Shown here: positions 1 to 10,355 of the stretch, one piece after another
Position numbering within the stretch: the stretch's first letter is position 1
How the letters are laid out: each line of letters begins with the position of its first letter
NCBI GenBank assembly: GCA_947044365.1
Contig: OX345637.1
Span: 7,763,701 to 7,827,700 of the forward strand
Direction: 5' to 3'
Source of the DNA: Petrosia ficiformis
Lineage: Eukaryota > Porifera > Demospongiae > Haplosclerida > Petrosiidae
Length of the DNA stretch: 64,000 bases
Notes under the pieces: model-generated
Told to the model about the DNA's origin: nothing
The model's input: the letters and a program-made list of their open reading frames with translations, nothing else
Databases searched by the model: none
Made by a program: the position numbers and the translations under genes

Positions 1-660
1 AACTGAATGACAGACCTCTCTGATCAGGAGGTAACTTCTCCCCTAAAGCTTCAGTGGTACGAGTATCTGACATTTTATTTCATTGATATCTTACAAAGCT
101 AAAGTACTAAGCTTAAAAACCTAGACTGGCATAATAAGTCTCTCTTCAGCTCTAGTGCTTCATGTTTTTATCCAACTCATCTGTCTGTTGTTATTATTTT
201 AGCATGCAGGCTTACAGAGTCTATATGCTTTGTTGATTATAGTAAAGTGTGGTATAGATTAGCAATTAGCTACTTAACATAAAGCAGTGTCATAATTAGT
301 ATTTAACAATCTTAACTTTTAACACATTCACATATGCTTTGATGATATTGGACTCCTGACAGGGATAGTCTGGTCTTGGGAGCCAGAACTGGGGGTTAAA
401 GACATCTTTGGTGGGATTCCAACCCTCCCCTCTCTATCCGTATCTGAAAATGCTTATAGAGTCCTGTTTACCAATGCACCAGTTAATAGATGTAATAATA
501 ACTTACTTTACAAAACTTTGAAGTTAAATAACGGCCCATTCTTACTGGATTATAAAAGATCCTTCTCCCTTGAAAACTTTACCTACCATGTGCTTATTAA
601 ACTTAGTTGGGCGTTTTTAATTAATAATTAAAATTATTACAAGGCTATTACTATTACAGA
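1..660. other. No recognisable gene
   Basis: I see no gene I can support here. One frame on the plus strand stays open from about 323 to 630 (roughly 100 codons) but has no ATG near its start and resembles no family I know. In AT-rich animal DNA this can occur by chance or be part of an old transposon. A possible splice donor lies at about 33, but no exon can be proposed. Confidence 0.4.
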
Positions 661-662
661 TG

Positions 663-795
<133 letters not shown>

Positions 796-1163
796 ATGTG
801 TGTAGACTGCATACATGTCTGAGAGAGAGAGTGTGTGTGTGTATGAGTAATGTCGAAGTATACCATGTCACTAGTTAACAGAGTTTGTAAACTTACTAAA
901 CATCATTGGCTATACATTATTAATTTTAAATAATATTAGATGATACTGTACAGAATGTTTGAAACTGTGTGTATTAAGATCACGTAGATAGTATTATTAT
1001 AAGCTGTTTCAGATTACAATTATAACTATTAACAAAGGGAAATTACAAAAATGATAATGCAAACACAACAAAGAAAAGTAAAAAGTAAAAACATAATTTA
1101 AAATTGTTTGATAAACAAAGAAATAAAATGTACACATCCTACTATTACAAAAATATAACATTA

Positions 1164-2034
1164 TTAATTAACATAGATCTCAAAGAAATTACTAGGCGTA
1201 TCTTCAATGTGTGTATCACTATTAGCACAGAGCCGCATCTCTATGTTTTCATTTGTTGGGTTTTTTTATTTCCTTATGAAACCAAGGGAGACAAAGTGTT
1301 TTCTTGTCTTGCATTTACAAATGTCCAAATATGTTGACGAGGTGAACCATAGGTGAGACTAACTCCTTCAACGTATGTTGAGTTGATATCATAAGTAGAA
1401 CGATAAGGATTAATACCATCTGGTGTACCATACTGGTAACCAATCATTCTTCCACACACCTCAGTATAACTGATGTGTGATGCAGAGAATACAGCTGGTT
1501 GACAATACCCAGTAGTTGTGTTGGGTCTTCCACAAGCCCTAATACCATTCTCTTCCTACAGCCTAAATCCAGGTGTACAATTTTCTGTAGGATTAGACAT
1601 GTTGAGGTAAGCTACTCTCATCCATCCTTCCTCAGATCCACACAACTCTTCCATGTGACAGTATACTTGACGAATGTGTCCATTACTGTCTGCAACAGTA
1701 TAATAGTCTGAAGGACTGTCAGGCCAGCTAATTCTAATTTCCTCACAAGAGTAGAGTAGGCGTGATGTTGGATATTCGTTCAAGCGGTTTAATTGACGGG
1801 AGTCATCATCGAGCTTTTCTATAATTGTTTAAAGTAATGACTCCAATTCATTGATTGACTATATGTATCAGAAGAGTAAGCTGAAGAAGATTTGTTACGT
1901 GATTTATCTCTAATACAATTATGAACATCCTGCAACAGACTTCATTCATCAGTTGAATTTGCAGTACCCTCTTGTAGCGCACTGCTAACCAGCAGAAGTA
2001 AAGACAGAGCTACTATCATTCTTGCAGAATCCAT
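1164..2034 (-). pseudogene. Fibrinogen-like secreted protein, broken copy A
   Basis: A minus-strand relative of the intact genes at 4381 and 9291. The signal-peptide start is present (ATG at 2034 or, matching the intact genes, 2019). A Cys codon has become TGA shortly after the signal peptide, and a frameshift follows in the linker. The central part (SCEEI, VYCHMEELC and GWMRVAYLNM motifs) is well kept. Near 1290-1300 the frame jumps from QENT straight to the PWFHK-equivalent region, removing about 75 codons including the SCPC and DYFCES motifs. The tail ending FFEIYV survives, with its stop at 1164-1166. It is almost certainly non-coding. Confidence 0.85.
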
Positions 2035-2065
2035 TGTAAATAATATCTTTAAGACACTGCAATCT

Positions 2066-2075
2066 TGTTTTTTAT
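2066..2075 (-). promoter_or_regulatory. TATA box of pseudogene A
   Basis: On the minus strand this reads TATAAAAAAC, about 35-45 bp upstream of the ATG, the same layout as the TATA boxes of the intact family members. Confidence 0.5.
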
Positions 2076-2099
2076 AGGCACTGGTACACTGCAAAAACA

Positions 2100-2708
2100 A
2101 AATAGTAATTTAGTGGTTAGTACAGTTGCAAGGATTTAACAATTAGTCATGATACATGCATCTTATACCACAGACACCTTTTACTAATTATATTCAATTA
2201 TAATTGAAGCACTATAATTTCAGGGTGCTGTTTACTCGTATTTCGTGTCAAAGATTTAGTACAATTTATACTAAAGTACATGTACATGTACATCTGGCCA
2301 TCAAAAGTGTGTGTAGACCTGCAAACACATAATTCAATTTATATCTTTTAATACTTAGTATACATTATGTTGAAGTAACATCATACATGTAGCCACAACT
2401 TCCTCTATGACAATTGACAAACTAAATTAAAACTTGTGCTATTCTTTGGTTATTATTGTAATTTTTTAATTTGTTCACTGGTATTATAAAAACAAATTGG
2501 TTATTTTAACCGATATTGTATGATATTACCTTAACTGCTGCATTAGGGTGCTTTGTACACGTTCTGTTATCAGTACTTATGTGAATTGGTAATTACTTTT
2601 TAATTATGTATTAGTTATGTCTAACCTTTGACATGTTTTTATATTACACTAGTGAGACTATGATGCACAGCTTGTTTAAACCAAAAGGTTTTCATATCTG
2701 AACACAGA
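2100..2708. other. Spacer with remnants of the family promoter
   Basis: AT-rich spacer without a gene. Around 2630-2710 it carries, in inverted orientation, the conserved upstream block of the family (a match to the CTCTTGGTTTAAAC block seen at about 4210 and 8330). This fits the promoter side of minus-strand pseudogene A. Confidence 0.45.
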
Positions 2709-2879
2709 ATAAAGACATGTTGTCTTATAATAATTGCCATTAAAATATTGTACTTTCCCTAATAAATAGTCAACATATGTTCAGTTTATATTGACTACAT
2801 ATCCAATAACATATGAAGACATATTATCTACCTTTGTAACCTTTTAATAAAAGGAGTTCAAATTTGTTATTGTAAACTC

Positions 2880-3098
2880 ATTGGTAATGACTATTTTTGT
2901 GAGTCAGTTTGTCATATGAAATTTGAACATAATAAGTTATATACTGAATATCCACTTTGGGATGGTAAACAATGTGGATTAGTTGAAAAACAATGCTGTG
3001 AGTTTCCGAGTCTTACTTGGTTTCACAAGATGTTAAGCATCCCAACAACTGACGATATTGAGCTGAGACTGTGGGGTGACCAAGGGACATCTCAGTAG
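2880..3098 (+). pseudogene. Fibrinogen-like C-terminal fragment B
   Basis: The plus frame reads GNDYFCES, then PLWDGKQCG, CCEFPSLTWFHK and IELRLW before a stop at 3096-3098. This is the last third of the family domain without its signal peptide or N-terminal part, and it lacks the usual FFEIYV ending. No start codon or acceptor joins it to a gene, so it is read as a relic. It is nearly identical to the fragment at 6353-6571, which means it was copied as a relic or is under some unknown constraint. Confidence 0.8.
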
Positions 3099-3307
3099 CA
3101 ATTGGTGACTGTCTATATAGATATATTGACTGCACATCACGGTGATGCAAACTACAAGACTACTTACACATGTATAAGACTCACTTGCATGATTGAAACT
3201 CAAGATGAAACATTAGGATAAGCAATTACTTTTCCTATACACAGCGACTAAAGATTTGCCCTCTCCAATAAAAATTATCACATACCTACTTGTGTGTTAT
3301 ATCAATC

Positions 3308-3342
3308 TTATAATCACCTTATCCCAGGCTCGGTGATTATAA
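3308..3342. repeat. Short hairpin TTATAATCACC / GGTGATTATAA
   Basis: A perfect 11-bp inverted repeat with a 13-bp loop. The same core recurs at 7352-7386 (in the duplicated block) and inside the 96-bp foldback at 14037-14132. Confidence 0.85.
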
Positions 3343-4204
3343 ATTCGATACACATGTAGCATTATAATTCTATACATAAAGTCATTTTATATATGTATGT
3401 TATGTACTTGTACATACTGTAATCGTATCACATAATGGTGATTTACTGTGTGGTGGTGTAATATCCAAACTCCATAGGTCACTATGTCATGTCATCATCA
3501 AACAATACTGTGTTCTTATGCCAGCTACTAAGTATTAAAATCAAATTATGTAGTAAGTGTAATAGAAAGAAGAATTGTTTAGTGTGGTATTTGTTATGAA
3601 GACGTAGAGGATGAGAGAGTTCACTGGATTACTGATACTGAGATAAGTGACTCTCAACTTTGAGTTATTCTATAATTACTGGTACATATAATATGTAGGG
3701 ACACACACATTATGCTGGCATTGCTTTGAGCATAATAGGTTTATCGATGTGGAGTGTAAACTTTGTAGTCAAATACCTTTTACCAAAGATCAAGAGGTCG
3801 CATAGTTTGCTCTACCTAAAGCCTACAAGAAGGTTCAGAATCTGACAGTTCTAGTCAAAGTGAAGATATGTCATTATCTGTAGATTAAAAGCATCAGTTA
3901 TGTTATAATTACTAAATATTAACAATAAGTAAATGTAACATTATCAGTATTTTTTGATTTACTTTTAAACATAATGAGGGTATAATAGGTACCTAAGTGG
4001 AAGCATAATTATTTGAAATTGGAATTTGAGCTTAGCATAATAGACTGCATAATGTGCTTGTACATGTATGTACTACATAATTGCTGTTTGTTTTGCAGCT
4101 AATTTGATTGTTATAGTAAGCATAAGTGATAAACTTAATTAGATTGGTTTGAAAATATGCTTGCATAAGAAGCTACAAAAACATGCCTTCATATGGTGTT
4201 CAGT

Positions 4205-4332
4205 TATGAAAACCTCTTGGTTTAAACAACCTATGTATCACATAATACTATTCTTAACAGATGTGTATAGTCTAAAAACATGATAAAGGTTAGACAAAGT
4301 GACTACCAAATACAGTACCAGTGTATATAAAA
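4205..4332 (+). promoter_or_regulatory. Promoter block and TATA box of the 4381 gene
   Basis: TATATAAAA at 4324-4332 lies about 50 bp upstream of the ATG at 4381. The preceding ~120 bp, including CTCTTGGTTTAAAC and a TAGACAAAGTGACTACCAAA stretch, is nearly identical at 8325-8441 and partly kept upstream of the minus-strand copies, so it is probably the shared core promoter. Confidence 0.6.
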
Positions 4333-4380
4333 GAAGATTGCAATGATTCAAAATCATATCATATAAAAGATTCTGTAAGA

Positions 4381-5448
4381 ATGTTAGAAGTTCTATCTTT
4401 ACTTCTGCTGGTCAGCAGCACTCTACAACAAGAGGGTACTGCAACTTCAACTGATGCATGTAGCTGGTTGAATGATATTCACAGTTGTGTCAGAGATGAA
4501 AATCACGTAACAAATCTCCTTCAGCTTACTCTTCTGAAACAAATAATCAATCAATCACCTCAAACTGCAAAACTAGAGTCATTACTTCAAACTATTATAG
4601 AAAAGCTTGATGATTCCCGTCAGTCAAACAGCTATCCAACATCAGGTCTACTCCACTCTTGTGAGGAAATCAAAACTAGCTGGCCTGATAGTTCTTCAGA
4701 CTATTATACTGTTGCAGACAGTAATGGACACATTCGTCAAGTATACTGTCACATGGAAGAGTTGTGTGGATCTGATGAAGGATGGACGAGAGTAGCTTAC
4801 CTTAATATGTCTGATCCTACAGAAGATTGTCCACCTGGATTTAGGCTGTATGAACAAAATAGTATTAGGGCTTGTGGAAGACCCAACACAACTACTGGGT
4901 ATTGTCAACCAGCTGTATTCCCTGCATCACACATCAGTTATACTGAAGTGTGTGGAAGAATGATTGGTTACCAGTATGGTACACCAGATGGTATTAATCC
5001 TCATCGTTCTACTTATGATATCAACTCACCTTACGTTGAAGGAGTTAGTCTCACCTATGGTTCACCTCGTCAACATATTTGGACATTTGTAAATGCAAGA
5101 CAAGAAAACACTTTTGCAGGTAGTGGTGGAACAGCAAGTTGTCCTTGTGCTCCAGATAGTAGTATTTCTAATACGGCTCCTCCTTCATTTGTTGGTGACG
5201 ATTATTTCTGTGAGTCTGGTGCTCCTGGAACAGCTGAACTAAATACATTCTACACTAATGATCCACTCTGGGATGGTAAACAGTGTGGAATAAAAGAGAA
5301 ACCGTGCTGCAACTTCCCTGGTCTCCCTTGGTTTCATAAGGAGCTACAGATCCCAACAAATGAAAACATAGAGATGAGGCTCTGTGCAAACCATGGAACA
5401 CACAGAGAGGACACGCCTATTAATTTCTTTGAGATCTATGTTAAATAA
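4381..5448 (+). CDS. Secreted fibrinogen-like Cys-rich protein 1
   Basis: Intact single-exon gene of 355 aa. I chose the ATG at 4381 because an upstream in-frame GTG overlaps the TATA box and because this ATG opens a clean signal peptide (hydrophobic LSLLLLV, cleavage near residue 21). A leucine-rich helical linker follows at about 41-80. From residue 93 comes a domain that starts like a fibrinogen C-terminal subdomain (SCEEI, VYCHMEELC, GW at 134-135), then turns into the family's own region: CGRMIGYQYG, GVSLTYGSPRQHIWTF, SCPC, DYFCES, LWDGKQCG and a FFEIYVK end. It has about 14 domain cysteines and an NMS glycosylation site. Expected role is extracellular, perhaps binding or recognition; the exact function is unknown. 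The 3' flank is nearly identical to that of the gene at 9291. Confidence 0.88.
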   Translation: MLEVLSLLLLVSSTLQQEGTATSTDACSWLNDIHSCVRDENHVTNLLQLTLLKQIINQSPQTAKLESLLQTIIEKLDDSRQSNSYPTSGLLHSCEEIKTSWPDSSSDYYTVADSNGHIRQVYCHMEELCGSDEGWTRVAYLNMSDPTEDCPPGFRLYEQNSIRACGRPNTTTGYCQPAVFPASHISYTEVCGRMIGYQYGTPDGINPHRSTYDINSPYVEGVSLTYGSPRQHIWTFVNARQENTFAGSGGTASCPCAPDSSISNTAPPSFVGDDYFCESGAPGTAELNTFYTNDPLWDGKQCGIKEKPCCNFPGLPWFHKELQIPTNENIEMRLCANHGTHREDTPINFFEIYVK

Positions 5449-5960
5449 TTTCACGTTTGAGGACAATTAATGTATTTCATTTTTAGTTTTCTGTTATTAT
5501 GTCTTCATTTTTGTTTTGTTCTTCCTTTGCTTTTAACAGTAGTTTTGCATTAAATAATATTTGTAAAATTAATTTTAGTTTAAACTGAATTGTAATGGTA
5601 AATCCTTAGATATAATTATACCAGCTACAATGTACATTACTGATACAAGGAGAGGGAGGAGTTACTTTATTATTTACATGGAGCCTTCAAGCAATCAAGC
5701 AGTTCAGAACTTTAACTGGCTCCTCTTCATTCATTGATATAGTTTAATCAATGAACGTTGAAAATTTGAGTGCACAAAGTGCATTGTTTGGAATTACCAA
5801 ATAACATTGGCTATTCACATTATTATTAGAGGATGTTGTACATTGTGATTTTTGTGAATCTCTGTGTATTACAATTATGGAGATTGTATTATTATATTAA
5901 AACTACTACAGAATACTATTAATCAAGGAAGATTACAAAAAATGACAATTCAAACAACAA

Positions 5961-6018
5961 CATTACCCTCTTGATGAGCAGTGCTAATCAGTAGAAGTAA
6001 AGATAGAGCTACTAACAT
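5961..6018 (-). pseudogene. Orphan signal peptide fragment D
   Basis: On the minus strand an ATG at 6018 opens a 22-codon frame whose first part (LVALSLLLLIS) matches the family signal peptide. It then runs into sequence that matches the 3' flank of other copies. The whole mature domain has been deleted, leaving promoter side, signal peptide and 3' flank joined. It is probably a relic, although it could in principle be transcribed. Confidence 0.75.
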
Positions 6019-6352
6019 TATTGCAGAATCCTTTATGTCCATTTGCCATTTTTTATATGTACTGTTATATTCTAATTGTTAAGTATTTAGTAATCACTTT
6101 GTCTAAACTTAAACATGTTTTAGACTAGCTACACTATTGATATCATGTGATGCGAAGGTTGAGATAGCTGGTTTAAACCAAATAAAGACATGTTGTCTTA
6201 TAATAATTGCCATTAAAATATTGTACTTTCCCTAATAAACAGTCAACATATGTTCAGTTTATATTGACTACATATCCAATAACATATGAAGACATATTAT
6301 CTACCTTTGTAACCTTTTAATAAAAGGAGTTCAAATTTGTTATTGTAAACTC

Positions 6353-6571
6353 ATTGGTAATGACTATTTTTGTAAGTCAGTTTGTCATATGAAATTTGAA
6401 CATAATAAGTTATATACTGAATATCCACTTTGGGATGGTAAACAATGTGGATTAGTTGAAAAACGATGCTGTGGGTTTCCAAGTCTGACTTGGTTTCACA
6501 AGATGTTAAGCATCCCAACAACTGACGATATTGAGCTGAGACTGTGGATTGACCAAGGGACATCTCAGTAG
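6353..6571 (+). pseudogene. Fibrinogen-like C-terminal fragment E
   Basis: A near-identical duplicate of the fragment at 2880-3098 with a few changes (KRCCG for KQCCE, LWIDQ for LWGDQ). It carries the same motifs, the same missing N-terminus and the same stop. Confidence 0.8.
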
Positions 6572-6592
6572 CAATTGGTGACTGTCTATATA

Positions 6593-7165
6593 GATTAGAT
6601 TTATATATTTATATATGATAGAGAGAGAAGTTCCTTAGGATTAACCATCCTCTAGATGTTATATAGAGATTAAGTCCACAGAAAAACAAATACTTTTTCT
6701 TAGGAAAACAGCATGACCGTAGCTGAGCTAGAACCACTGACCATTTGATCGCCACTGGCCATTAGATTGTGAGGCTCAAGCTCCAACCACTCCACCATAC
6801 TGCCTCCTTAAAAAAGACTAGTAGTCTTTAAATTGTTGGGAATCAAAGTTCTATTAGACCCCATAACTTAAAGTGCCGTCAGAATCCACAAGGTGGTGAA
6901 TCTTACGAATCGACCGGAAAGACCACAATTTCCAAAGTGGACCCTTTAAGCCAGGAGGTGTCATCCCTCATAAATTATTTGATTATGGATATCTATGGCT
7001 GAGTTGCTTTACAAAAGAAGTGAGTGGTTTGAATATATTGCAGCATAAGCATTGGCAAAGTTAATATCCAGTCTAGTTTGAAAAGGGGCTCAGCCCCAGT
7101 GAAGAAAATTTTTGGAGGGCTATAACCCCTCAGACCTCCTTGTTCTTACGCCTGCCTATGCGTAC
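6593..7165 (-). mobile_element. 573-bp insertion with a tRNA-derived SINE-like segment
   Basis: Compared with the first duplicated block (break at about 3120), this stretch is extra. On the minus strand it contains TGGTGGAGTGGTTG (6784-6797), close to a pol III A box, and GGTTCTAGCTC (6725-6735), close to a B box, about 60 bp apart as in tRNA-derived SINEs. The right part (7090-7150) has a GC-rich GGGGCTCAGCCCC motif typical of transposon ends. It may be two nested insertions. Boundaries are approximate. Confidence 0.5.
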
Positions 7166-7351
7166 AGTATTGACTACACACCACAGTGATGCAAACTACA
7201 AGACTACTTATACATCTATAACACTCACCTGCATGATTGAAACTCAAGATGAAACATTAGGATAAGCAATTACTTTTCCTATACACAGCGACTAAAGATT
7301 TGCCCTCTGCAATAAAAATTATCACATACCTACTTGTGTGTTATATCAATC

Positions 7352-7386
7352 TTATAATCACCTTATCCCAGGCTCGGTGATTATAA
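7352..7386. repeat. Short hairpin, second copy
   Basis: Same 11-bp arms and loop as 3308-3342, inside the second duplicated block. Confidence 0.85.
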
Positions 7387-7636
7387 ATTCGATACACATG
7401 TAGCATTATAGTTATATACATAAAGTCATTTTATATATGTATGTTATGTACTTGTACATACTGTAATCGTATGGTGATTAACTGTGTGGTGCTCATGTCA
7501 TCATCAATACTGTTAGCCACTCAGTAGTAGAATTAAATTACATTCTTTGTAGTAAGTGTAATGGAAAAAATAGTGTGATATTTGTTATGAAGAGGTAGGA
7601 ATGAGAGAGTTCACTGGATTACAGATAGTAAGATAA

Positions 7637-7988
7637 GTGACTCTCAACTTTGACTTGTACTATAATTACTGGTACATGTACATAGGGACATACACATTAT
7701 GCTGGCATTCCTTTGAGCCTAATAGTGACTCTCAACTTTGACTTGTTCTACAATTACTGATACATGTACATAGGGACATACACATTATGCTGGCATTCCT
7801 TTGAGCCTAATAGTGACTCTCAACTTTGACTTGTTCTACAATTACTGGTACATGTATGTAGGGACACACACATTATGCTGGCATTGCTTTGAGCATAATA
7901 GTGACTCTCAACTTTAACTTGTTCTGTAATTACTAGTAATGTAGTAGGGACACATACATTATGCTGGCATTGTTTTGAGGTTTATTGA
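7637..7988 (+). repeat. 88-bp tandem repeat, four copies
   Basis: Units begin GTGACTCTCAACTTT at 7637, 7725, 7813 and 7901, exactly 88 bp apart. The first duplicated block has only one such unit (about 3645-3740), so the expansion happened after the block was duplicated. Confidence 0.92.
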
Positions 7989-8432
7989 TGTAGAATGTGA
8001 ACTTTGTAGTCAAATACCTTTTACCAAATATCAAGAGGTCATATAGTTAGCTCTATAATTTAATGACTAACAATAAGTAAATGTAACATTATCAGTATTT
8101 TTAAGCATAATAAGAGCATAATAGGTACCTAAGTGGAAGCATAGTTGTTTCAAATAAAACTTGCACTTTTGAGCATAGCATATAATGTGCTTGTACATGT
8201 ACATACATAAATTGCTGTTTTTAATATACATGTAGTAACCATAAAAGTGATGTACTTATTGGTGGTTGCATATGAAAAATATTATAGAGAGCCGCAAAAA
8301 CATGTCTTTATTTGGTGTTCAGTTATGAAAACCTCTTGGTTTAAACAACCTATGATACTATTCTTAACAGATGTATATACTCTAAAACATGATAAAGGTT
8401 AGACAAAGTGACTACCAAATACAGTACCAGTG

Positions 8433-9048
8433 TATATAAAAGAAGATTGCAATGATTCAAATCTTATTATACTAGAGAATGCTAGCATGAATGCTAATCA
8501 TTGTGGGGCGAGCCTGAGGAGTTGCTTAAAGGGGGAAGTATTGTTTAATTTCTTAATTATCAGTTTAAGTGATAAAGGTTGGTTAGTTGTCCGAGTGTTA
8601 TATAATTTTAAACAACTGTATGAATTATTCGCTTTGATGTTTGAGTCACTAATGAAGTTTCCAAACACCTTGTTAAACCACACTCTGTAAACTAGGTATG
8701 GCTGAGACAGCACATGTCAAGCCTATGTGGCTTAAATTCGTTAAACACCGCTTTGTCGGTGTCCACACGTGGCTTTCAAAATGATTAAAAGTATTTACTA
8801 ATAAAAAGATTTTTACGGAATACGTAATTACATTCGAATAAAAAGCTTTTTAGGGAATATGTACGCAAACATACATATATCATAATGCAAACTTTCCAGC
8901 TAACTGAGAAGTGTGGGGCTCGCTCAGGCTCGCCCCAATAAAGGATTCTATAAGAATGTTAGTATTTCTGTCTTTACTTATGCTGGTGAGCAGCACTCTA
9001 CAACAAAAGGGTACTGCAACTTCAATCGATGCATGTAGCTTATTGTAG
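8433..9048 (+). pseudogene. Fibrinogen-like gene copy F, split by a MITE
   Basis: The promoter block and a TATA box (8433-8441) match the 4381 gene. A ~434-bp MITE sits between TATA box and start codon. ATG at 8956 opens a signal peptide (LVFLSLLMLV) and 30 codons that end at TAG 9046-9048, where intact copies have CAG (Gln). Homology fades just beyond, and the mature domain is missing. Confidence 0.82.
8504..8937. mobile_element. MITE with 15-bp terminal inverted repeats
   Basis: TGGGGCGAGCCTGAG at 8504-8518 is repeated in inverted form, without mismatch, at 8923-8937. The interior shows no transposase. The subterminal region (about 8887-8930) matches 21761-21802 in inverted orientation, which marks a family. 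The target-site duplication is unclear. Confidence 0.8.
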
Positions 9049-9232
9049 GATGTTCATAGTTGTTGTGATAGTGGGAGATAACTGATAGACAGCTTTGATA
9101 ATAAAGGAAATCACAGTTTAGATATTAGTACTTCTCACACTACAATTCCAGCCTAATGCAGCAGTTTAGGTAATATGATATAATACCAAGTAATTGGTTA
9201 AAACAACCGATTCGTTTTTACAATACCGTGCA

Positions 9233-9239
9233 TATAAAA
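9233..9239 (+). promoter_or_regulatory. TATA box of the 9291 gene
   Basis: CATATAAAAG about 55 bp upstream of the ATG. The sequence just upstream (about 9130-9220) differs from the promoter block of the 4381 gene. Confidence 0.55.
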
Positions 9240-9290
9240 GAAATTTGCAATGACTTAAAACACGTTATTTCCAAATTGGATTCTGCAAGA

Positions 9291-10355
9291 ATGATAGTAT
9301 CTCTGTCTTTACTTTTGCTGGTTAGCAGCACTCTACAAGAGGGTACTGCAAATTCAACTGATGAATGTAGCTTGTTGCAGGATATTGACAGTTGTGTCAG
9401 AGATGAAAATCATGTAACAAATCTCCTTCAGCTTACTCTTCTGAAACAAATAATCAATCAATCACCTCAAGCTACAAAACTAGATGAATTGGAGTCATTA
9501 CTTCACAAAGTCATGAAAAAGCTTGATGATGATTCCCGTCAGTCAAACAAATATCCAACATCACGTCTACTCCACTCTTGTGAGGAAATCAAAACTAGCT
9601 GGCCTGATAGTTCTTCAGACTATTATACTGTTGCAGACAGTAATGGACACATTCGTCAAGTATACTGTCACATGGAAGAGTTGTGTGGATCTGAGGAAGG
9701 ATGGATGAGAGTAGCTTACCTCAACATGTCCAATCCTACAAAGGACTGTCCACCTGGATTTAGGCTGTATGAAGAGAATGGTATTAGGGCTTGTGGAAGA
9801 CCAGAGACAACTACTGGGCATTGTCAACCAGCTGTATTCCCTGCATCACACATCAGTTATACTGAAGTGTGTGGAAGAATGATTGGTTATCAGTATGGTA
9901 CACCAGATGGTATTAATCCTCATCGTGATACTTATGATATCAACTCACCTTACGTTGAAGGAGTTAGTCTCACCTATGGTTCACCTCGTCAACATATTTG
10001 GACATTTGTAAATGCACGACAAGAAGACACTGGTGGAACAGCAGGTTGTCCTTGTGCTCCAAATAGTAGTATATCTGATAAGGCTCCACCTTCATTTGTT
10101 GGTAACGATTATTTCTGTGAGTCTGGTGCTCCTGCAACAGCTGAACTAAATACATTCTACACTAATGATTCACTCTGGGATGGTAAACAGTGTGAGAAAA
10201 AAGAGAAACCATGCTGCAACTTCCCTGGTCTCCCTTGGTTTCATAAAGAACTGCAAATCCCAACAAACGAAAACATAGAGATGAGGCTCTGCGCAAACCA
10301 TGGAACACACAGAGAGGACACGCCTATTAATTTCTTTGAGATCTATGTTAAATAA
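9291..10355 (+). CDS. Secreted fibrinogen-like Cys-rich protein 2
   Basis: Intact single-exon gene of 354 aa, a close paralogue of the 4381 gene. ATG 9291 is preferred over an upstream in-frame GTG that overlaps the TATA region. It has a signal peptide (VSLSLLLLVSS), a helical leucine-rich linker, then the full domain: SCEEI, VYCHMEELC, GWMRVAYLNM, CGRMIGYQYG, GSPRQHIWTF, CPCAP, DYFCES, PCCNFPGLPWFHK, FFEIYVK. It differs mainly by a shorter loop before CPCAP, an EKK stretch near the C-terminus and an extra DELE in the linker. About 150 bp after the stop is almost the same as after the 4381 gene, pointing to recent duplication or gene conversion. It is probably secreted; function unknown. Confidence 0.88.
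   Translation: MIVSLSLLLLVSSTLQEGTANSTDECSLLQDIDSCVRDENHVTNLLQLTLLKQIINQSPQATKLDELESLLHKVMKKLDDDSRQSNKYPTSRLLHSCEEIKTSWPDSSSDYYTVADSNGHIRQVYCHMEELCGSEEGWMRVAYLNMSNPTKDCPPGFRLYEENGIRACGRPETTTGHCQPAVFPASHISYTEVCGRMIGYQYGTPDGINPHRDTYDINSPYVEGVSLTYGSPRQHIWTFVNARQEDTGGTAGCPCAPNSSISDKAPPSFVGNDYFCESGAPATAELNTFYTNDSLWDGKQCEKKEKPCCNFPGLPWFHKELQIPTNENIEMRLCANHGTHREDTPINFFEIYVK

Larger units (their letters stand above)
2709..4460 (+). repeat. Segmental duplication, copy 1
   Basis: This block matches 6181 to about 9040 in order and orientation. It holds a C-terminal gene fragment, a short hairpin, a spacer, the conserved promoter block, a TATA box and the start of a family gene. The second copy is longer because it gained a 573-bp insertion, an 88-bp tandem expansion and a MITE. 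The unit appears to be fragment + promoter + gene. Confidence 0.8.

Noticed and set aside
323..630. An open frame of about 100 codons
   Set aside because: No start codon, no known domain and no convincing splice sites; may be chance.
4321..4380. GTG starts upstream of the fibrinogen-like genes (4321, 9228) and the TTG start at 11994
   Set aside because: They overlap or precede the TATA/leader region; the internal ATGs open signal peptides and match between copies.
6725..6797. A functional tRNA gene
   Set aside because: A and B boxes are present only in degenerate form and no cloverleaf could be drawn; SINE-like remnant preferred.
8430..8690. An 86-codon protein starting like the fibrinogen-like leader
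   Set aside because: It begins at a GTG in the TATA region and reads into the MITE; not a gene.
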